DNA of 64,000 nt. It comes from Paenibacillus sp. FSL H7-0357 (GTDB lineage Bacteria > Bacillota > Bacilli > Paenibacillales > Paenibacillaceae). Under the pieces are notes generated by a model that saw only the letters and a program-made list of their open reading frames with translations, did not search any database and was not told the DNA's origin. Every line of letters starts with the position of its first letter. The stretch's first letter is position 1. The translations under genes and the position numbers were made by a program. The DNA is taken from positions 1,116,001 through 1,180,000 of the forward strand of contig NZ_CP009241.1 of assembly GCF_000758525.1 (NCBI RefSeq), read 5' to 3'. Shown in pieces: positions 24,923 through 33,522 of the stretch.

Positions 24923-26854
24923 TTACAACGGCTGCGAGCCGGATAGTTGTGCAGCTAATTGTGCATACTCGCCGCGCAGCCGGAGAAGTTTCGCGACACT
25001 CTTCTCCAAGCCGCCGAGCCGGTTGCGCCGGGTCCATAATTGCCGGTATTGATGCAGCAGGAGGTCGAGATCATGGATCTGATGGTCCACCAGTGCCGGA
25101 TCAATCCCGGCAGGTTCCGCAGCCAGCAGCTGTTTGATGCGGCCAAGCTGCACGGCATGCTTTACAAAATGAATGCCGTTCTCAAGCTCTTGGATGACAA
25201 GTTCGGCATCCGTGCATTCCAGCGCAAGATCTTCAAGCTGATCCTCAATACGGCTGATGTACTGCTCCAGATTATCGAAATGCTCAGCGGTGAGTTTATT
25301 TACGATCCCCATGTTGGCCAGATTACTGCGCATCAGCATGGACATTTCTGAATCATTGGGGCGGGAAATGCCGGATTCAAGCTTGTAGTAATTTCCAAGA
25401 TCGAGCAGCAATTGCCCAATCTTCTCCGAACGGTCGTGAAAGACCGAGGTATTCAGATATCCTGCAACATCGGCATCAAGATTGTTGTCGACATTCCAGG
25501 ACAGCGCAGCGCCGTAGACAAATCCGGCATAACTCACCGGAAGATGCTGCCAATGGCCGAAATCACCCCAGTCCGTAATGAGGTAGCCGATAGCCCCGTT
25601 GTTCTTGCCGTGTACAGCGGCGTTATGCAAGTTGGCGAGCATATTGCCGGTGCGTCCGGTAAGGGAATTCCAGGAGCTGGTTCCCGGGCAGACATAGAAC
25701 GGGATTTGTGCTTCGCGGAATTTCAGGGTGTCCGCTTCGAACGGGTGGTCTGCGCTGTAACCCCATTCCATGGCAATAATATTTTTAGGCAGCTGGGGGA
25801 TCAGCTCAGGATGCTGGATGATAATATCACCCCAGAACTGCATCGTTTTTCCCCGCTGTACAACGAGCTCATGAATCTTCTGCAGAAATGACAAGTAGAG
25901 CGTGCCTTTGCCTGCTGCATCTGCCGCGGCTTTGCTTTTGCCAAGTCCCAGTTCATAAGTCTCGTCGCAGCCAACGTTGAACTGATTCGAGGTGAAATAA
26001 GGAAGAAGGTCATCATACATTGTGCCCAGCAGCTCGAGTACTTTAGGGTCTTCAGTATCGAAGGTGCCCGGCTCCATGAAAAGCCCATCCGGATATAAAT
26101 CACTGTCATACATATGGTCTGGCAGCATGAACCCCTCAGGACTTTCGGCCAGTGCTTTGAATTCCGGCCGGGTCAGCCATCCTTCCATATGGCCGAAGCT
26201 GTTCTGGTTGGGAACCAGCTCGATATAACGTTCGCGGCAGTAAGCATCGAGCAGCAGAATTTCTTCACCGGTTATAGGTGTTTCGAGCTCCCAAACCTGG
26301 GGGAACGACTCATAGGCAAAAGGAGAACCTTCTATATATAACTGCAGTTGGTTCAGCTTCAGATCGGCCATAAGATCAACGATCCGGTAAAGGGTTTCGA
26401 GTTTGGGCGTTTTGTTGCGGCTGATATCAATCATCAGTCCTCTTGCGGCAAAGTCCGGTTCATCCCGGATATGCAGACAGGGAATGTTTCTGCCGGATTG
26501 TTCCAGAATCTGTTTCAGGGTTGCCACTGCATAATAGGCTCCTTCAGGAGAGCTGTAAGTAATGAAGATTCCATGCTCTTCGATGACAAGCTCATAACCT
26601 CCTGCAGACAGCAGGCGGTTGTAGCTAAAGCTGCATGCGGAGGAAACGGCCGGACGTGTACCTACTGACAAAGGCAGGCTGAGCTGAAGAACTTGAGAAA
26701 TGACAAGCTGAAGCTTACGGGCTGCCGGGAGAACGGAACGGTTCGCCTCACCGGAGAGAACAATGCTTGCTTTGGCCGGAAGGCGGAAGTAGCCTTCAGA
26801 GCGCGTGATTGTCCGTGGATGGGGAAGCAGCTGTAAAGTGCGAATTTCAGGCAT
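24923..26854 (-). CDS. glycoside hydrolase family 20 beta-N-acetylhexosaminidase
   Basis: 643 residues with no signal peptide, so cytoplasmic. An N-terminal GH20b-like domain (about 1-125) is followed by the (beta/alpha)8 barrel starting FAARGLMIDISRNKTP; NQNSFGHMEGW and FNVGCDETYELGLGKS carry the conserved Asp-Glu pair for substrate-assisted hydrolysis, and MQFWGDI and AMEWGYSADHPF line the pocket. A helical C-terminal region (about 480-640) is longer than in simple GH20 enzymes. It removes terminal GlcNAc/GalNAc from imported oligosaccharides. The ribosome site is AGAGGTG. Neighbouring a Gfo/Idh oxidoreductase fits sugar breakdown. Confidence 0.9.
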   Translation of the reverse strand: MPEIRTLQLLPHPRTITRSEGYFRLPAKASIVLSGEANRSVLPAARKLQLVISQVLQLSLPLSVGTRPAVSSACSFSYNRLLSAGGYELVIEEHGIFITYSSPEGAYYAVATLKQILEQSGRNIPCLHIRDEPDFAARGLMIDISRNKTPKLETLYRIVDLMADLKLNQLQLYIEGSPFAYESFPQVWELETPITGEEILLLDAYCRERYIELVPNQNSFGHMEGWLTRPEFKALAESPEGFMLPDHMYDSDLYPDGLFMEPGTFDTEDPKVLELLGTMYDDLLPYFTSNQFNVGCDETYELGLGKSKAAADAAGKGTLYLSFLQKIHELVVQRGKTMQFWGDIIIQHPELIPQLPKNIIAMEWGYSADHPFEADTLKFREAQIPFYVCPGTSSWNSLTGRTGNMLANLHNAAVHGKNNGAIGYLITDWGDFGHWQHLPVSYAGFVYGAALSWNVDNNLDADVAGYLNTSVFHDRSEKIGQLLLDLGNYYKLESGISRPNDSEMSMLMRSNLANMGIVNKLTAEHFDNLEQYISRIEDQLEDLALECTDAELVIQELENGIHFVKHAVQLGRIKQLLAAEPAGIDPALVDHQIHDLDLLLHQYRQLWTRRNRLGGLEKSVAKLLRLRGEYAQLAAQLSGSQPL

Positions 26855-27194
26855 AGTGTGGACACCTCTTATTCATGTAGAATATGATCATCTTCCTAAC
26901 AACCATATCACTCCTAAACAGAGTAAGGAATGCAAAGTACGTCCAAGGTCATGGATTATATAATCAGTCCTTACCCAGTACAATACGTAGATCGCAAGGT
27001 GCCACGGTAGAGGGACTTTTGGCCTCATTCGCAAGTGGATTTACTGCTAAACGGCTCCCTGCAGGCAAAGGTAATATGTGGTATCGTGCATTATAATGAT
27101 CGTTTTTATTTCTCGGCAATTTTGGAGTATCTATATATAAGACGACATATTTCTTCTTTTGTTGCGGATGAATGTCGGATCATGCAGCTTTATG
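26855..27194. other. gene-poor AT-rich spacer
   Basis: About 340 bp between the start of the GH20 gene and the next promoter. Only short frames without ribosome sites occur. I see no hairpin terminator, tRNA or repeat in it. Confidence 0.5.
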
Positions 27195-27224
27195 TTGACA
27201 CTCACAAAAATCAAATGCTATTAT
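27195..27224 (+). promoter_or_regulatory. strong sigmaA promoter
   Basis: TTGACA (27195-27200), 18-bp spacer, TATTAT (27219-27224) with a TGC extended -10. Transcription should start near 27231, ahead of the 61-codon gene at 27288. Confidence 0.75.
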
Positions 27225-27287
27225 TTAGATAATATTAGTAATTTTTATGATAGTTCTTAAAGACTATGTTATGCCGGAGATGAAGCC

Positions 27288-27473
27288 ATGAGGGAATTTT
27301 ACTGCATCAGTTGCCGCAGTCTCCATAAGGTGGACGTACAAACAAACCGCTCCGTACGCATTTTGTCCACCGGGTATCATATCGTTGGCGAACAGCGCTA
27401 TCAAATTTGTATCTGTAATCTAACTGAGTTGCATACATCCTTCCCAGCTGCAGCCGAATATAATGCGGAATGA
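27288..27473 (+). CDS. small Cys-containing protein, 61 residues
   Basis: MREFYCISCRSLHKV at the start has a CxxC pair, and ICIC occurs near residue 45, so a small zinc-ribbon-like or redox fold is conceivable. The ATG follows GGAGATG. A strong promoter 60 bp upstream and a hairpin terminator 40 bp downstream frame it as a complete one-gene unit. Not recognised as a known family. Confidence 0.6.
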   Translation: MREFYCISCRSLHKVDVQTNRSVRILSTGYHIVGEQRYQICICNLTELHTSFPAAAEYNAE

Positions 27474-27509
27474 CTGGTCTAATGATGCATCTGATTCATA
27501 TATCAGCCG

Positions 27510-27541
27510 AACAGCCTGTCCACTCAGCGGACAGGCTGTTT
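27510..27541 (+). terminator. hairpin terminator
   Basis: AACAGCCTGTCC (27510-27521), 7-nt loop, GGACAGGCTGTT (27529-27540): a 12-bp perfect stem with a short T tail. Confidence 0.75.
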
Positions 27542-27770
27542 AACGTGCCTGTTCACCCATTTTTGAAAGTGAATACGCTATCTTTTGGAAATATGGATAA
27601 CTCTGAGTGAAACTCCGAAAAAAAATGAATGATATTCTGTTATTTATTTGAAAAGAAAACGCTGTCAGTAAATAGTGAAACTTGTTATTGTGATTTTTCT
27701 CATGTATGATGCTTTTAACAAAGCTTAAATAAGCTCGAATTTTCCAAAAAATGGAGAATAGGGTGGTGGG

Positions 27771-29417
27771 ATGAAAATCAAAACAACTGCGGAAGACAAG
27801 ATGATAGCATTTTACAGATACTTTTCTTTGTCCCTCACATCTCTGATGTACCTCCTGGACCACACGGGACCTTCCGTAATTAATAAATCCCTTTTAATAA
27901 TAATTTTGTTCTTATTTGCCCAACTATTCACTATGTATTACCGGAGGTTCCGGAATAAACCGCGTGTCCTTATGGCAGCTGTAAGTGTAGAAATGGCGGG
28001 TATTATTGCACTGACGCTGTTAACCGGTGCATATGACAGCTCCTTTAGACTGTATGTGCTTAACCCTGTGCTGATCGCTGCGGGTTCGTTATCCATCTAT
28101 TTCGGATGGAGTTTGCTGCTTGGATACATTGGTATATTCGCAGTATTTTGTTATGTTTTTCTTAATTCTGCCGGAAAAACTTTAGCTGAAGCTGCATTGG
28201 CAAATGGCAACCTGTTTCTAGCACTGGTACTTACGGTTATAATTATGCAGATGGTTAACAGGATCAAGCGGCAGCGGGAAGAAGCAAACGCGCGGACCAA
28301 TGAAACCATGGAGCACATTAAATCGCTCTATCATATCGTGGAAACATCAAGCCAGCATGACTTCATGAACATAGGCCAGGTTATTACGGATTATGTGGTA
28401 AAGCTTACCAAACTTGACAGAGCCTTGTTCTGGTTCGCCAAGAAGAGCGGTGAGCCTGCACCGCAGAGCCGGCAGACCGGCTGGCAGCAGGAAGAGGAAC
28501 GTTTTCTTTTCTCGGAGCTGGAGAAGCATGAGCATGAATGGAGATTACAGCGCGAGCCTGTATTCAAGAGCCTGCCGGGGCTCGGAGATTTTTTGCTGAT
28601 GCCGGTGAGAATGAGCACCCGCTTTGTTGGCATGATCGGCGTGAAGCTGGAGTCCTCGGAAGGCCTTGAAGGCCGCCGGTGGTATATCCAGCAGTTGATG
28701 TTTCTGTCGGAGCTTAGTGCAATTATTCTTGAACGCCATGAGCTGGGTGTCATCGAGAACCGGCTGATCATCACGAATGAGCAGAACCGGATTGCGGATG
28801 AAATGCATGACAGTGTCTCACAGAGTTTATTCGGCATCGTCTATGCCACTCACTCGCTAAAGCAGACCTGGCCGAAAATGTCTGATTCCGAGCTGGAGGA
28901 GCAGATAGAGCTTATCCATGATTCGGCGACCAAGGTGGCCAAGGAGCTGAGAATTACAATCTACAGTCTTAGCTCCAAGAAGAGCGGCGGTCCAACCTGG
29001 CTGGGTATGGTAAGGTCTCATCTGAAGAGCTTGTCCAGACTGAATGATGTGGAGATTGAACTAAAGATCACGGGTGATGACTTCAGTCTCCCGTATCCCT
29101 ACCACAAGGCGCTTTTCCGGATTATCTCTGAAGCGACCGGCAATGCCATTCGTCATGGTGCGGCCAGCCGGGTGGATGTTGAACTGTCACTTAAGCCAAA
29201 ATGGATAAGACTTTCCATAATCGATGATGGTGTAGGTTTTGATACGAGTCTGCTGTTGACGGAGTCTGAGGATAACACAGGCGGACTGGGGATGAAGAAT
29301 ATGCAATATCTGGCGCAGTCTCTTGGGGGCGATTTTCAATTGTCCAGCAGTGAGAATGCAGGCACAAAAATTTTAATTTCGATACCTGTCGGTGTGGCTG
29401 AATTAAAAAATGCATAA
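27771..29417 (+). CDS. NarL-type sensor histidine kinase (HisKA_3)
   Basis: 548 residues. About five or six membrane helices occupy residues 20-165, a linker coiled coil (KRQREEANARTNETMEHIKS) leads to a GAF-like domain (about 190-330), then HisKA_3 with RIADEMHDSVSQSLFG (phospho-acceptor His) and an HATPase domain (SEATGNAIRHG N box, DDGVGFD, GGLGMKNM). This is the LiaS/DegS/ComP class that partners LuxR-type regulators. The regulator gene follows after 23 bp. The start is the ATG behind GGGTGGTGGG. The stimulus is unknown. Confidence 0.9.
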   Translation: MKIKTTAEDKMIAFYRYFSLSLTSLMYLLDHTGPSVINKSLLIIILFLFAQLFTMYYRRFRNKPRVLMAAVSVEMAGIIALTLLTGAYDSSFRLYVLNPVLIAAGSLSIYFGWSLLLGYIGIFAVFCYVFLNSAGKTLAEAALANGNLFLALVLTVIIMQMVNRIKRQREEANARTNETMEHIKSLYHIVETSSQHDFMNIGQVITDYVVKLTKLDRALFWFAKKSGEPAPQSRQTGWQQEEERFLFSELEKHEHEWRLQREPVFKSLPGLGDFLLMPVRMSTRFVGMIGVKLESSEGLEGRRWYIQQLMFLSELSAIILERHELGVIENRLIITNEQNRIADEMHDSVSQSLFGIVYATHSLKQTWPKMSDSELEEQIELIHDSATKVAKELRITIYSLSSKKSGGPTWLGMVRSHLKSLSRLNDVEIELKITGDDFSLPYPYHKALFRIISEATGNAIRHGAASRVDVELSLKPKWIRLSIIDDGVGFDTSLLLTESEDNTGGLGMKNMQYLAQSLGGDFQLSSSENAGTKILISIPVGVAELKNA

Positions 29418-29440
29418 ATTTTAGGCAGGAGGTCGTTCAA

Positions 29441-30076
29441 GTGAAAATCGTCATTGTTGATGATCATCCTTTGGTGAGAAGAGGATTGGCAGCTGTGATT
29501 TCAATGCAGCCCAATTTGCATTTTGCCGGCGAGGCAACGAATGGCCAAGAAGCTCTTCTTGTAATTGAGGAGACGCAGCCTGATCTTGTGCTGATTGATC
29601 TGAAGCTTGCCGATGAATCGGGACTGGACGTAATCAAAGCAGCACGTGCGCACGGTTTGACCAGCAAGTTTATTCTGCTGACCTCATCGGCAAGCCGGGA
29701 GGATTTCCTGAAGGCAGAAGAAGTGCTGGTTGATGGATATGTGCTGAAAGAAGCGCTGCCGGAGGAATTGCTGTTTGCGATTCAACTGGTCCATAAGGGC
29801 AGAAAGTATTATGACCCCGGCCTAATGGAAGATAAAATGCGGATGAGCGGCAGCAGTCCGACAGATGAATTGACACCGAAAGAGAAGGAAGTGCTGATTG
29901 AGCTGGGTCAGGGTGCCTGCAACAGGGAAATCGCCTCGCGCCTGTTCATCAGCGAATTTACGGTCAAAAAGCATGTGAGCCAAATTTTGGCGAAGCTACA
30001 GGTTGCTGACCGGACGCAGGCAGCATTGTATGCCAATGCAGTCGGGCTGACCAAATATGAAATGTCGTATGATTAA
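29441..30076 (+). CDS. NarL/LuxR-family response regulator
   Basis: 211 residues, GTG start behind AGGAGGTC. Receiver domain with the acidic pair VDDHPLVRRGL, phospho-acceptor Asp in LVLIDLKL (about residue 54), LLTSS and the Lys in VLKEAL; then a LuxR-type helix-turn-helix (ELTPKEKEVLIELGQG, NREIASRLFISEFTVKKHVSQIL). It is the partner of the preceding kinase. Targets are not evident; the exopolysaccharide operon starts 400 bp further on and could be one. Confidence 0.92.
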   Translation: MKIVIVDDHPLVRRGLAAVISMQPNLHFAGEATNGQEALLVIEETQPDLVLIDLKLADESGLDVIKAARAHGLTSKFILLTSSASREDFLKAEEVLVDGYVLKEALPEELLFAIQLVHKGRKYYDPGLMEDKMRMSGSSPTDELTPKEKEVLIELGQGACNREIASRLFISEFTVKKHVSQILAKLQVADRTQAALYANAVGLTKYEMSYD

Positions 30077-30105
30077 GATAAGCTATGATGGCTTAAAGAA
30101 TGGAG

Positions 30106-30132
30106 CACGGACTTAGAGGTCCGTGTTTTTTT
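30106..30132 (+). terminator. terminator of the two-component operon
   Basis: CACGGAC (30106-30112) pairs with GTCCGTG (30119-30125), followed by seven T. Confidence 0.85.
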
Positions 30133-30190
30133 GTGCGAATTATTATTTTCCAGGTTCCGGACTGCAGATGAACCGGGATACTTTACACGT

Positions 30191-30236
30191 AAACGGCTGA
30201 GCCTTCCTTTTGAAAAGGGCGGTGAGGCCGTTTTTT
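30191..30236 (+). terminator. second terminator-like hairpin in the pre-exopolysaccharide spacer
   Basis: AAACGGC (30191-30197) pairs with GCCGTTT, enclosing CCTTTTGAAAAGG, with six T after it. It has no gene of its own, so it is either a back-up terminator or an attenuator of an upstream transcript. Confidence 0.7.
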
Positions 30237-30314
30237 CTTGGACGCTTTCCGCAAATTTGATGACTTGGTGTAGGGGTTCCTTCCATAAGTTGTTACAATT
30301 TACCAAGCGTATAC

Positions 30315-30370
30315 TACTAAAGTATACCATAGAGGTACACTAAAGTGCCAATAGGACTCACACGAAAGTG
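30315..30370. promoter_or_regulatory. three operator-like palindromes with 23-bp period
   Basis: TACTAAAGTA (30315-30324), CACTAAAGTG (30338-30347) and CACGAAAGTG (30361-30370): each is a 10-bp inverted repeat with a 4-nt centre, spaced exactly 23 bp start to start. They lie 116-171 bp before the first exopolysaccharide gene. A cooperative regulator site is likely; small RNA hairpins are an alternative. Confidence 0.55.
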
Positions 30371-30485
30371 AAGATTAAAGTGATGGTATGACCCATGTGG
30401 CAAGTCGTATGGATTGATAGAATAAAAGTAAGATATCTGAAACTTTCATGATTGCTTTCAGAATTAATGCGGAAGGAGGGTTACT

Positions 30486-31226
30486 GTGGAAAAGACGATT
30501 TTGGATTACATTAACCTGATAAAGAAAAGGTTATGGTTAATCATGGTGTTTGTATTAATCTCCTGCGCCACCACCTTCTACGTCAGCAAGAACTTCGTCG
30601 TACCCGTCTACTCCGCCTCCGGACAGCTGCTGGTCAATAATACCGCAAATGTACCCGAGAGCAACAATCTAAACAATCTAAACTTCAGCCTTAACCTCAT
30701 CGAGAGCTATAAGGAAATCATGAAATCCCCCACGATTATGAAGAATGTTGTAGCGGATCACCCGGAATTCAATCTGACGGAAGACCAGCTGGCGTCTAAG
30801 CTGCAGGTGAAATCTTCAGAGAAAAGCTCGGTCATCAATATCAGCGTGCAGGACGAAAGCTACAGTAAAGCAGCTGGGATAGTAAACGCGGTTTCACAGT
30901 CGTTCATCCGCAGCTTGCCGACACTGATGAAGCTTGATAATGTAACATTCCTGACGCCTGCTGACCCAACCGATGTTCCCGGACCGATCAACGGTGGCGC
31001 CAACATGAATATCATCATCAGTTTTGTAGTTTCGCTGATGGCTGCAATAGGGATTATCCTGCTGATGGAAACACTCAATGGAACGCTCCGGAGTGAGAAG
31101 GAAGCCGAATTCGACCTGGGTCTGCCGGTCATTGCAAGCATTCCTGCCATCCGCAAACGTGATTTGGGTAAAGCAGCAAATGCTAATTCGAGAGTAGGGG
31201 AGGGCGCTTATGTTGCGGCTGAATAA
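30486..31226 (+). CDS. polysaccharide co-polymerase / kinase activator (Wzz, CapA/YveK type)
   Basis: 246 residues, GTG start behind GAAGGAGGG. The Wzz fold: an N-terminal cytoplasmic and membrane segment (LWLIMVFVLISCATTFYVS, about 17-35), an extracellular helical region with LIESYKEIMKSPTIM, the Pro-rich DPTDVPGPINGG before a second membrane helix (about 175-195), and a cytoplasmic tail. In Gram-positives this protein sets chain length and activates the separate tyrosine kinase encoded next. The 17-bp overlap with that gene implies translational coupling. First gene of the large exopolysaccharide operon. Confidence 0.88.
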   Translation: MEKTILDYINLIKKRLWLIMVFVLISCATTFYVSKNFVVPVYSASGQLLVNNTANVPESNNLNNLNFSLNLIESYKEIMKSPTIMKNVVADHPEFNLTEDQLASKLQVKSSEKSSVINISVQDESYSKAAGIVNAVSQSFIRSLPTLMKLDNVTFLTPADPTDVPGPINGGANMNIIISFVVSLMAAIGIILLMETLNGTLRSEKEAEFDLGLPVIASIPAIRKRDLGKAANANSRVGEGAYVAAE

Positions 31227-31851
31227 AAGTTTGATCACGGACTTGAATCCGTCCTCGCATATCTCCGAATCCTTCCGCTCGCTGCGCACCTATATCCGCC
31301 AGCTGGGACTGCTTGGCGGAAATTCAGGCAAAGTGCTGCTCTTCACTTCAGCGGAAGGCGGAGAAGGCAAGACGACCATTCTGGCCAATCTGGCGGTTTC
31401 TTTCGTTCAGGATGGCAAGAGGGTTGCCGTTGTGGATTGCAACCTGAGACACCCCGGACTGCATTCCGTGTTTGAAGTGGAAGGCAGCCATGGGCTTGCC
31501 GCTTATCTGGGCGGCACTGAGGAAACCAAAGATGTCGCAGTTTACGGAAATTTGGCGAATCTGGCCGTGATCCCTGCCGGTATTACCGCTGTCAGTCCGC
31601 CGGATCTGCTGGGTAACGACAAAATGGCAGCTCTGCTGGAAGAGCTGAAAACAAGCTTCGATCTTATCCTGCTCGACTCGCCGCAGGCAGTGGAGTTCAG
31701 TGATGCAAGAATCCTGGCCCCGCTGACGGACGGTGTCATCATCGTGGCAAGGCACGGCAAATCGAAGCGTGAAGCGCTCCGCAAGCTGAAGACGCTCATG
31801 GATCAGACCGGAACCAAAATTCTTGGCATTGCCATGAATCATAGTAAATGA
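31210..31851 (+). CDS. CpsD/CapB-family tyrosine kinase
   Basis: 213 residues, a BY-kinase with Walker A TSAEGGEGKTT, Walker A' VAVVDCNLRHP, Walker B LILLDSP and the N-terminal ISESFRSLRTYI activator-contact helix. It regulates polymer assembly with the preceding membrane activator and may phosphorylate sugar-nucleotide enzymes such as UDP-glucose dehydrogenase. Odd point: the C-terminus stops at AMNHSK with no Tyr cluster, and Walker A' has Asn where Asp is usual (DCNLRHP), so cycling by autophosphorylation may be absent or altered. Confidence 0.88.
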   Translation: MLRLNKSLITDLNPSSHISESFRSLRTYIRQLGLLGGNSGKVLLFTSAEGGEGKTTILANLAVSFVQDGKRVAVVDCNLRHPGLHSVFEVEGSHGLAAYLGGTEETKDVAVYGNLANLAVIPAGITAVSPPDLLGNDKMAALLEELKTSFDLILLDSPQAVEFSDARILAPLTDGVIIVARHGKSKREALRKLKTLMDQTGTKILGIAMNHSK

Positions 31852-31880
31852 GCTCACAAAACTTTTAGGAGGTAAGTGCG

Positions 31881-32768
31881 ATGAAAAAGGTAAAAAAGGT
31901 AATTATCCCTGCTGCTGGGCTAGGAACGCGCTTCCTTCCCGCGACGAAAGCAATGCCTAAGGAAATGCTGCCGATCATCAACAAGCCAACTATTCAATAC
32001 ATCGTAGAGGAAGCCATCGCTTCCGGTATCGAGGATATCATTATCGTTACCGGTAAAGGCAAACGTGCAATTGAGGACCATTTCGACAATGCGTTCGAAC
32101 TGGAATCCCGGCTGCTGGAAGACGGCAAGCTGGAACTGCTTAAAGAAGTTCAGCGTTCCTCTAAAGTAGAAATACACTATATCCGCCAAAAGGAACCAAA
32201 GGGATTGGGCCATGCGGTTTGGTGCGCAAGACGTTTTATCGGAGACGAGCCCTTTGGCGTTATGCTCGGTGATGACATCGTAACCGGACAGGTTCCTTGC
32301 CTGAAGCAGCTGATCGACCAATATGAAGAAACACAGAACTCAGTGATTGGTGTTCAGGAAATTCCGGATGAATTCACTAACCGTTACGGGATTATTGAAC
32401 CGGATTTGCAGGATGGAAGACTCTACCGGGTTAACAACTTCGTCGAGAAGCCGGCACTGGGTACAGCACCTTCCAATCTGGCCATTATGGGCCGTTATGT
32501 GTTCACTCCTAAGATCTTCAAATACCTGGACCTGCAGGAAAAAGGTGCTGGCGGCGAGATTCAGCTCACGGATGCGATCCAGAAGCTCAATCAAAGCGAG
32601 CGGGTATATGCCTATAACTTTGATGGTACGAGATACGATGTCGGCGAACGCCTTGGATATATTTTAACCACATTGGAATTTGCCCTGCAGAGTGAGGACT
32701 TGCGCTATCCGGTAATGGATGCCATGTCGGAATGGCTCAGCAAGGCCGGACAAACCACGCTTAGCTAA
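31881..32768 (+). CDS. galU: UTP-glucose-1-phosphate uridylyltransferase (copy 1)
   Basis: 295 residues; makes UDP-glucose from UTP and glucose-1-phosphate. Nucleotide-binding start [26 protein letters not shown], then [32 protein letters not shown] and [12 protein letters not shown] with metal and sugar contacts. It precedes the priming transferase and provides precursor for both glucose and, through the dehydrogenase at 44086, glucuronate. A second copy lies at 57239. The ribosome site is AGGAGG within a TCACAAAACTTTTAGGAGG leader. Confidence 0.95.
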   Translation: MKKVKKVIIPAAGLGTRFLPATKAMPKEMLPIINKPTIQYIVEEAIASGIEDIIIVTGKGKRAIEDHFDNAFELESRLLEDGKLELLKEVQRSSKVEIHYIRQKEPKGLGHAVWCARRFIGDEPFGVMLGDDIVTGQVPCLKQLIDQYEETQNSVIGVQEIPDEFTNRYGIIEPDLQDGRLYRVNNFVEKPALGTAPSNLAIMGRYVFTPKIFKYLDLQEKGAGGEIQLTDAIQKLNQSERVYAYNFDGTRYDVGERLGYILTTLEFALQSEDLRYPVMDAMSEWLSKAGQTTLS

Positions 32769-32810
32769 AAATGAGGAGAACCACAAAACCTTTAGGAGGA
32801 ATGAGGAGAA

Positions 32811-33503
32811 ATGAGCATGCAAAAACTGCCGGAAGACTATGAGGCCGTCCTGCCGAAACTTTACATGCTGCATGCCAAAGAAGGGAATAAAGGTATGGAT
32901 TCCTATCTGGTGATGAAGCGGATTATCGACATTTTTTTCTCCGCTCTTGGCCTTCTCGTACTGCTGCCGCTATTCACTCTTGTTGCTGTCCTGATCAAGC
33001 TGGAGGATCCGAAAGGCAAAGTGTTCTTCCGGCAAACCCGGGTAGGCAAAGAAGAGAAGCTGTTCCCAATGTATAAGTTCAGATCTATGGTGTCTAATGC
33101 TGAAGAGCTGAAGGCGAATCTGATGGCTTATAACGAAGTGAGCGGCGCAATGTTCAAAATCAAGAATGATCCCCGGATTACACGGACGGGAAGATTTCTG
33201 CGCAAGACGAGCATTGATGAACTGCCTCAGCTCTGGAACGTGCTGATGGGCCATATGAGTCTGGTTGGCCCCCGTCCTCCGCTCGTTGAAGAGGTGGCGC
33301 AGTATTCGGAATACGACAAGCAGCGGCTCATAGTTACACCGGGCTGCACAGGTTATTGGCAGGTAAATGCCAGAAACAGCGTCGGCTTTGACGAGATGGT
33401 GCAGCTGGATTTAACCTACATCCAGATCCGGAGCACGATGCTGGATCTCAAAATCATTGCGAAAACCGCCCTGATGCTGCTCGGGTCCAAAAATGCTTAT
33501 TAA
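32811..33503 (+). CDS. undecaprenyl-phosphate sugar-1-phosphate transferase (priming, copy 1)
   Basis: 230 residues of the bacterial sugar transferase family (WbaP/EpsL core). One membrane re-entrant helix (MKRIIDIFFSALGLLVLLPLF), then KLEDPKGKVFFRQTRVG, the KFRSM motif, [17 protein letters not shown] with catalytic Asp-Glu, and LVGPRPP, TPGCTGYWQV. It transfers a sugar-1-phosphate to the lipid carrier on the inner membrane face and starts the repeat unit. ATG behind GAGGAG. Very similar to the gene at 58145, together with which each follows a galU copy. Confidence 0.92.
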   Translation: MSMQKLPEDYEAVLPKLYMLHAKEGNKGMDSYLVMKRIIDIFFSALGLLVLLPLFTLVAVLIKLEDPKGKVFFRQTRVGKEEKLFPMYKFRSMVSNAEELKANLMAYNEVSGAMFKIKNDPRITRTGRFLRKTSIDELPQLWNVLMGHMSLVGPRPPLVEEVAQYSEYDKQRLIVTPGCTGYWQVNARNSVGFDEMVQLDLTYIQIRSTMLDLKIIAKTALMLLGSKNAY

Positions 33504-33522
33504 AAATATGGAAATTGGGTGA

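Noticed and set aside
26884..27232. Two overlapping plus-strand frames of 65-70 codons
   Set aside because: No ribosome site, no motif, atypical composition; the strong promoter lies after their starts.
27771..30076. ComP-ComA partner for the prenylated-peptide candidate
   Set aside because: The kinase is of the right class (HisKA_3 with LuxR regulator), but it is 4 kb away behind unrelated genes and has a GAF-type cytosolic sensor; linkage is too loose to claim.
30315..30370. CRISPR-like array
   Set aside because: Only three 10-bp repeats with 13-bp gaps; far too short for repeats and spacers, and no cas genes are present.
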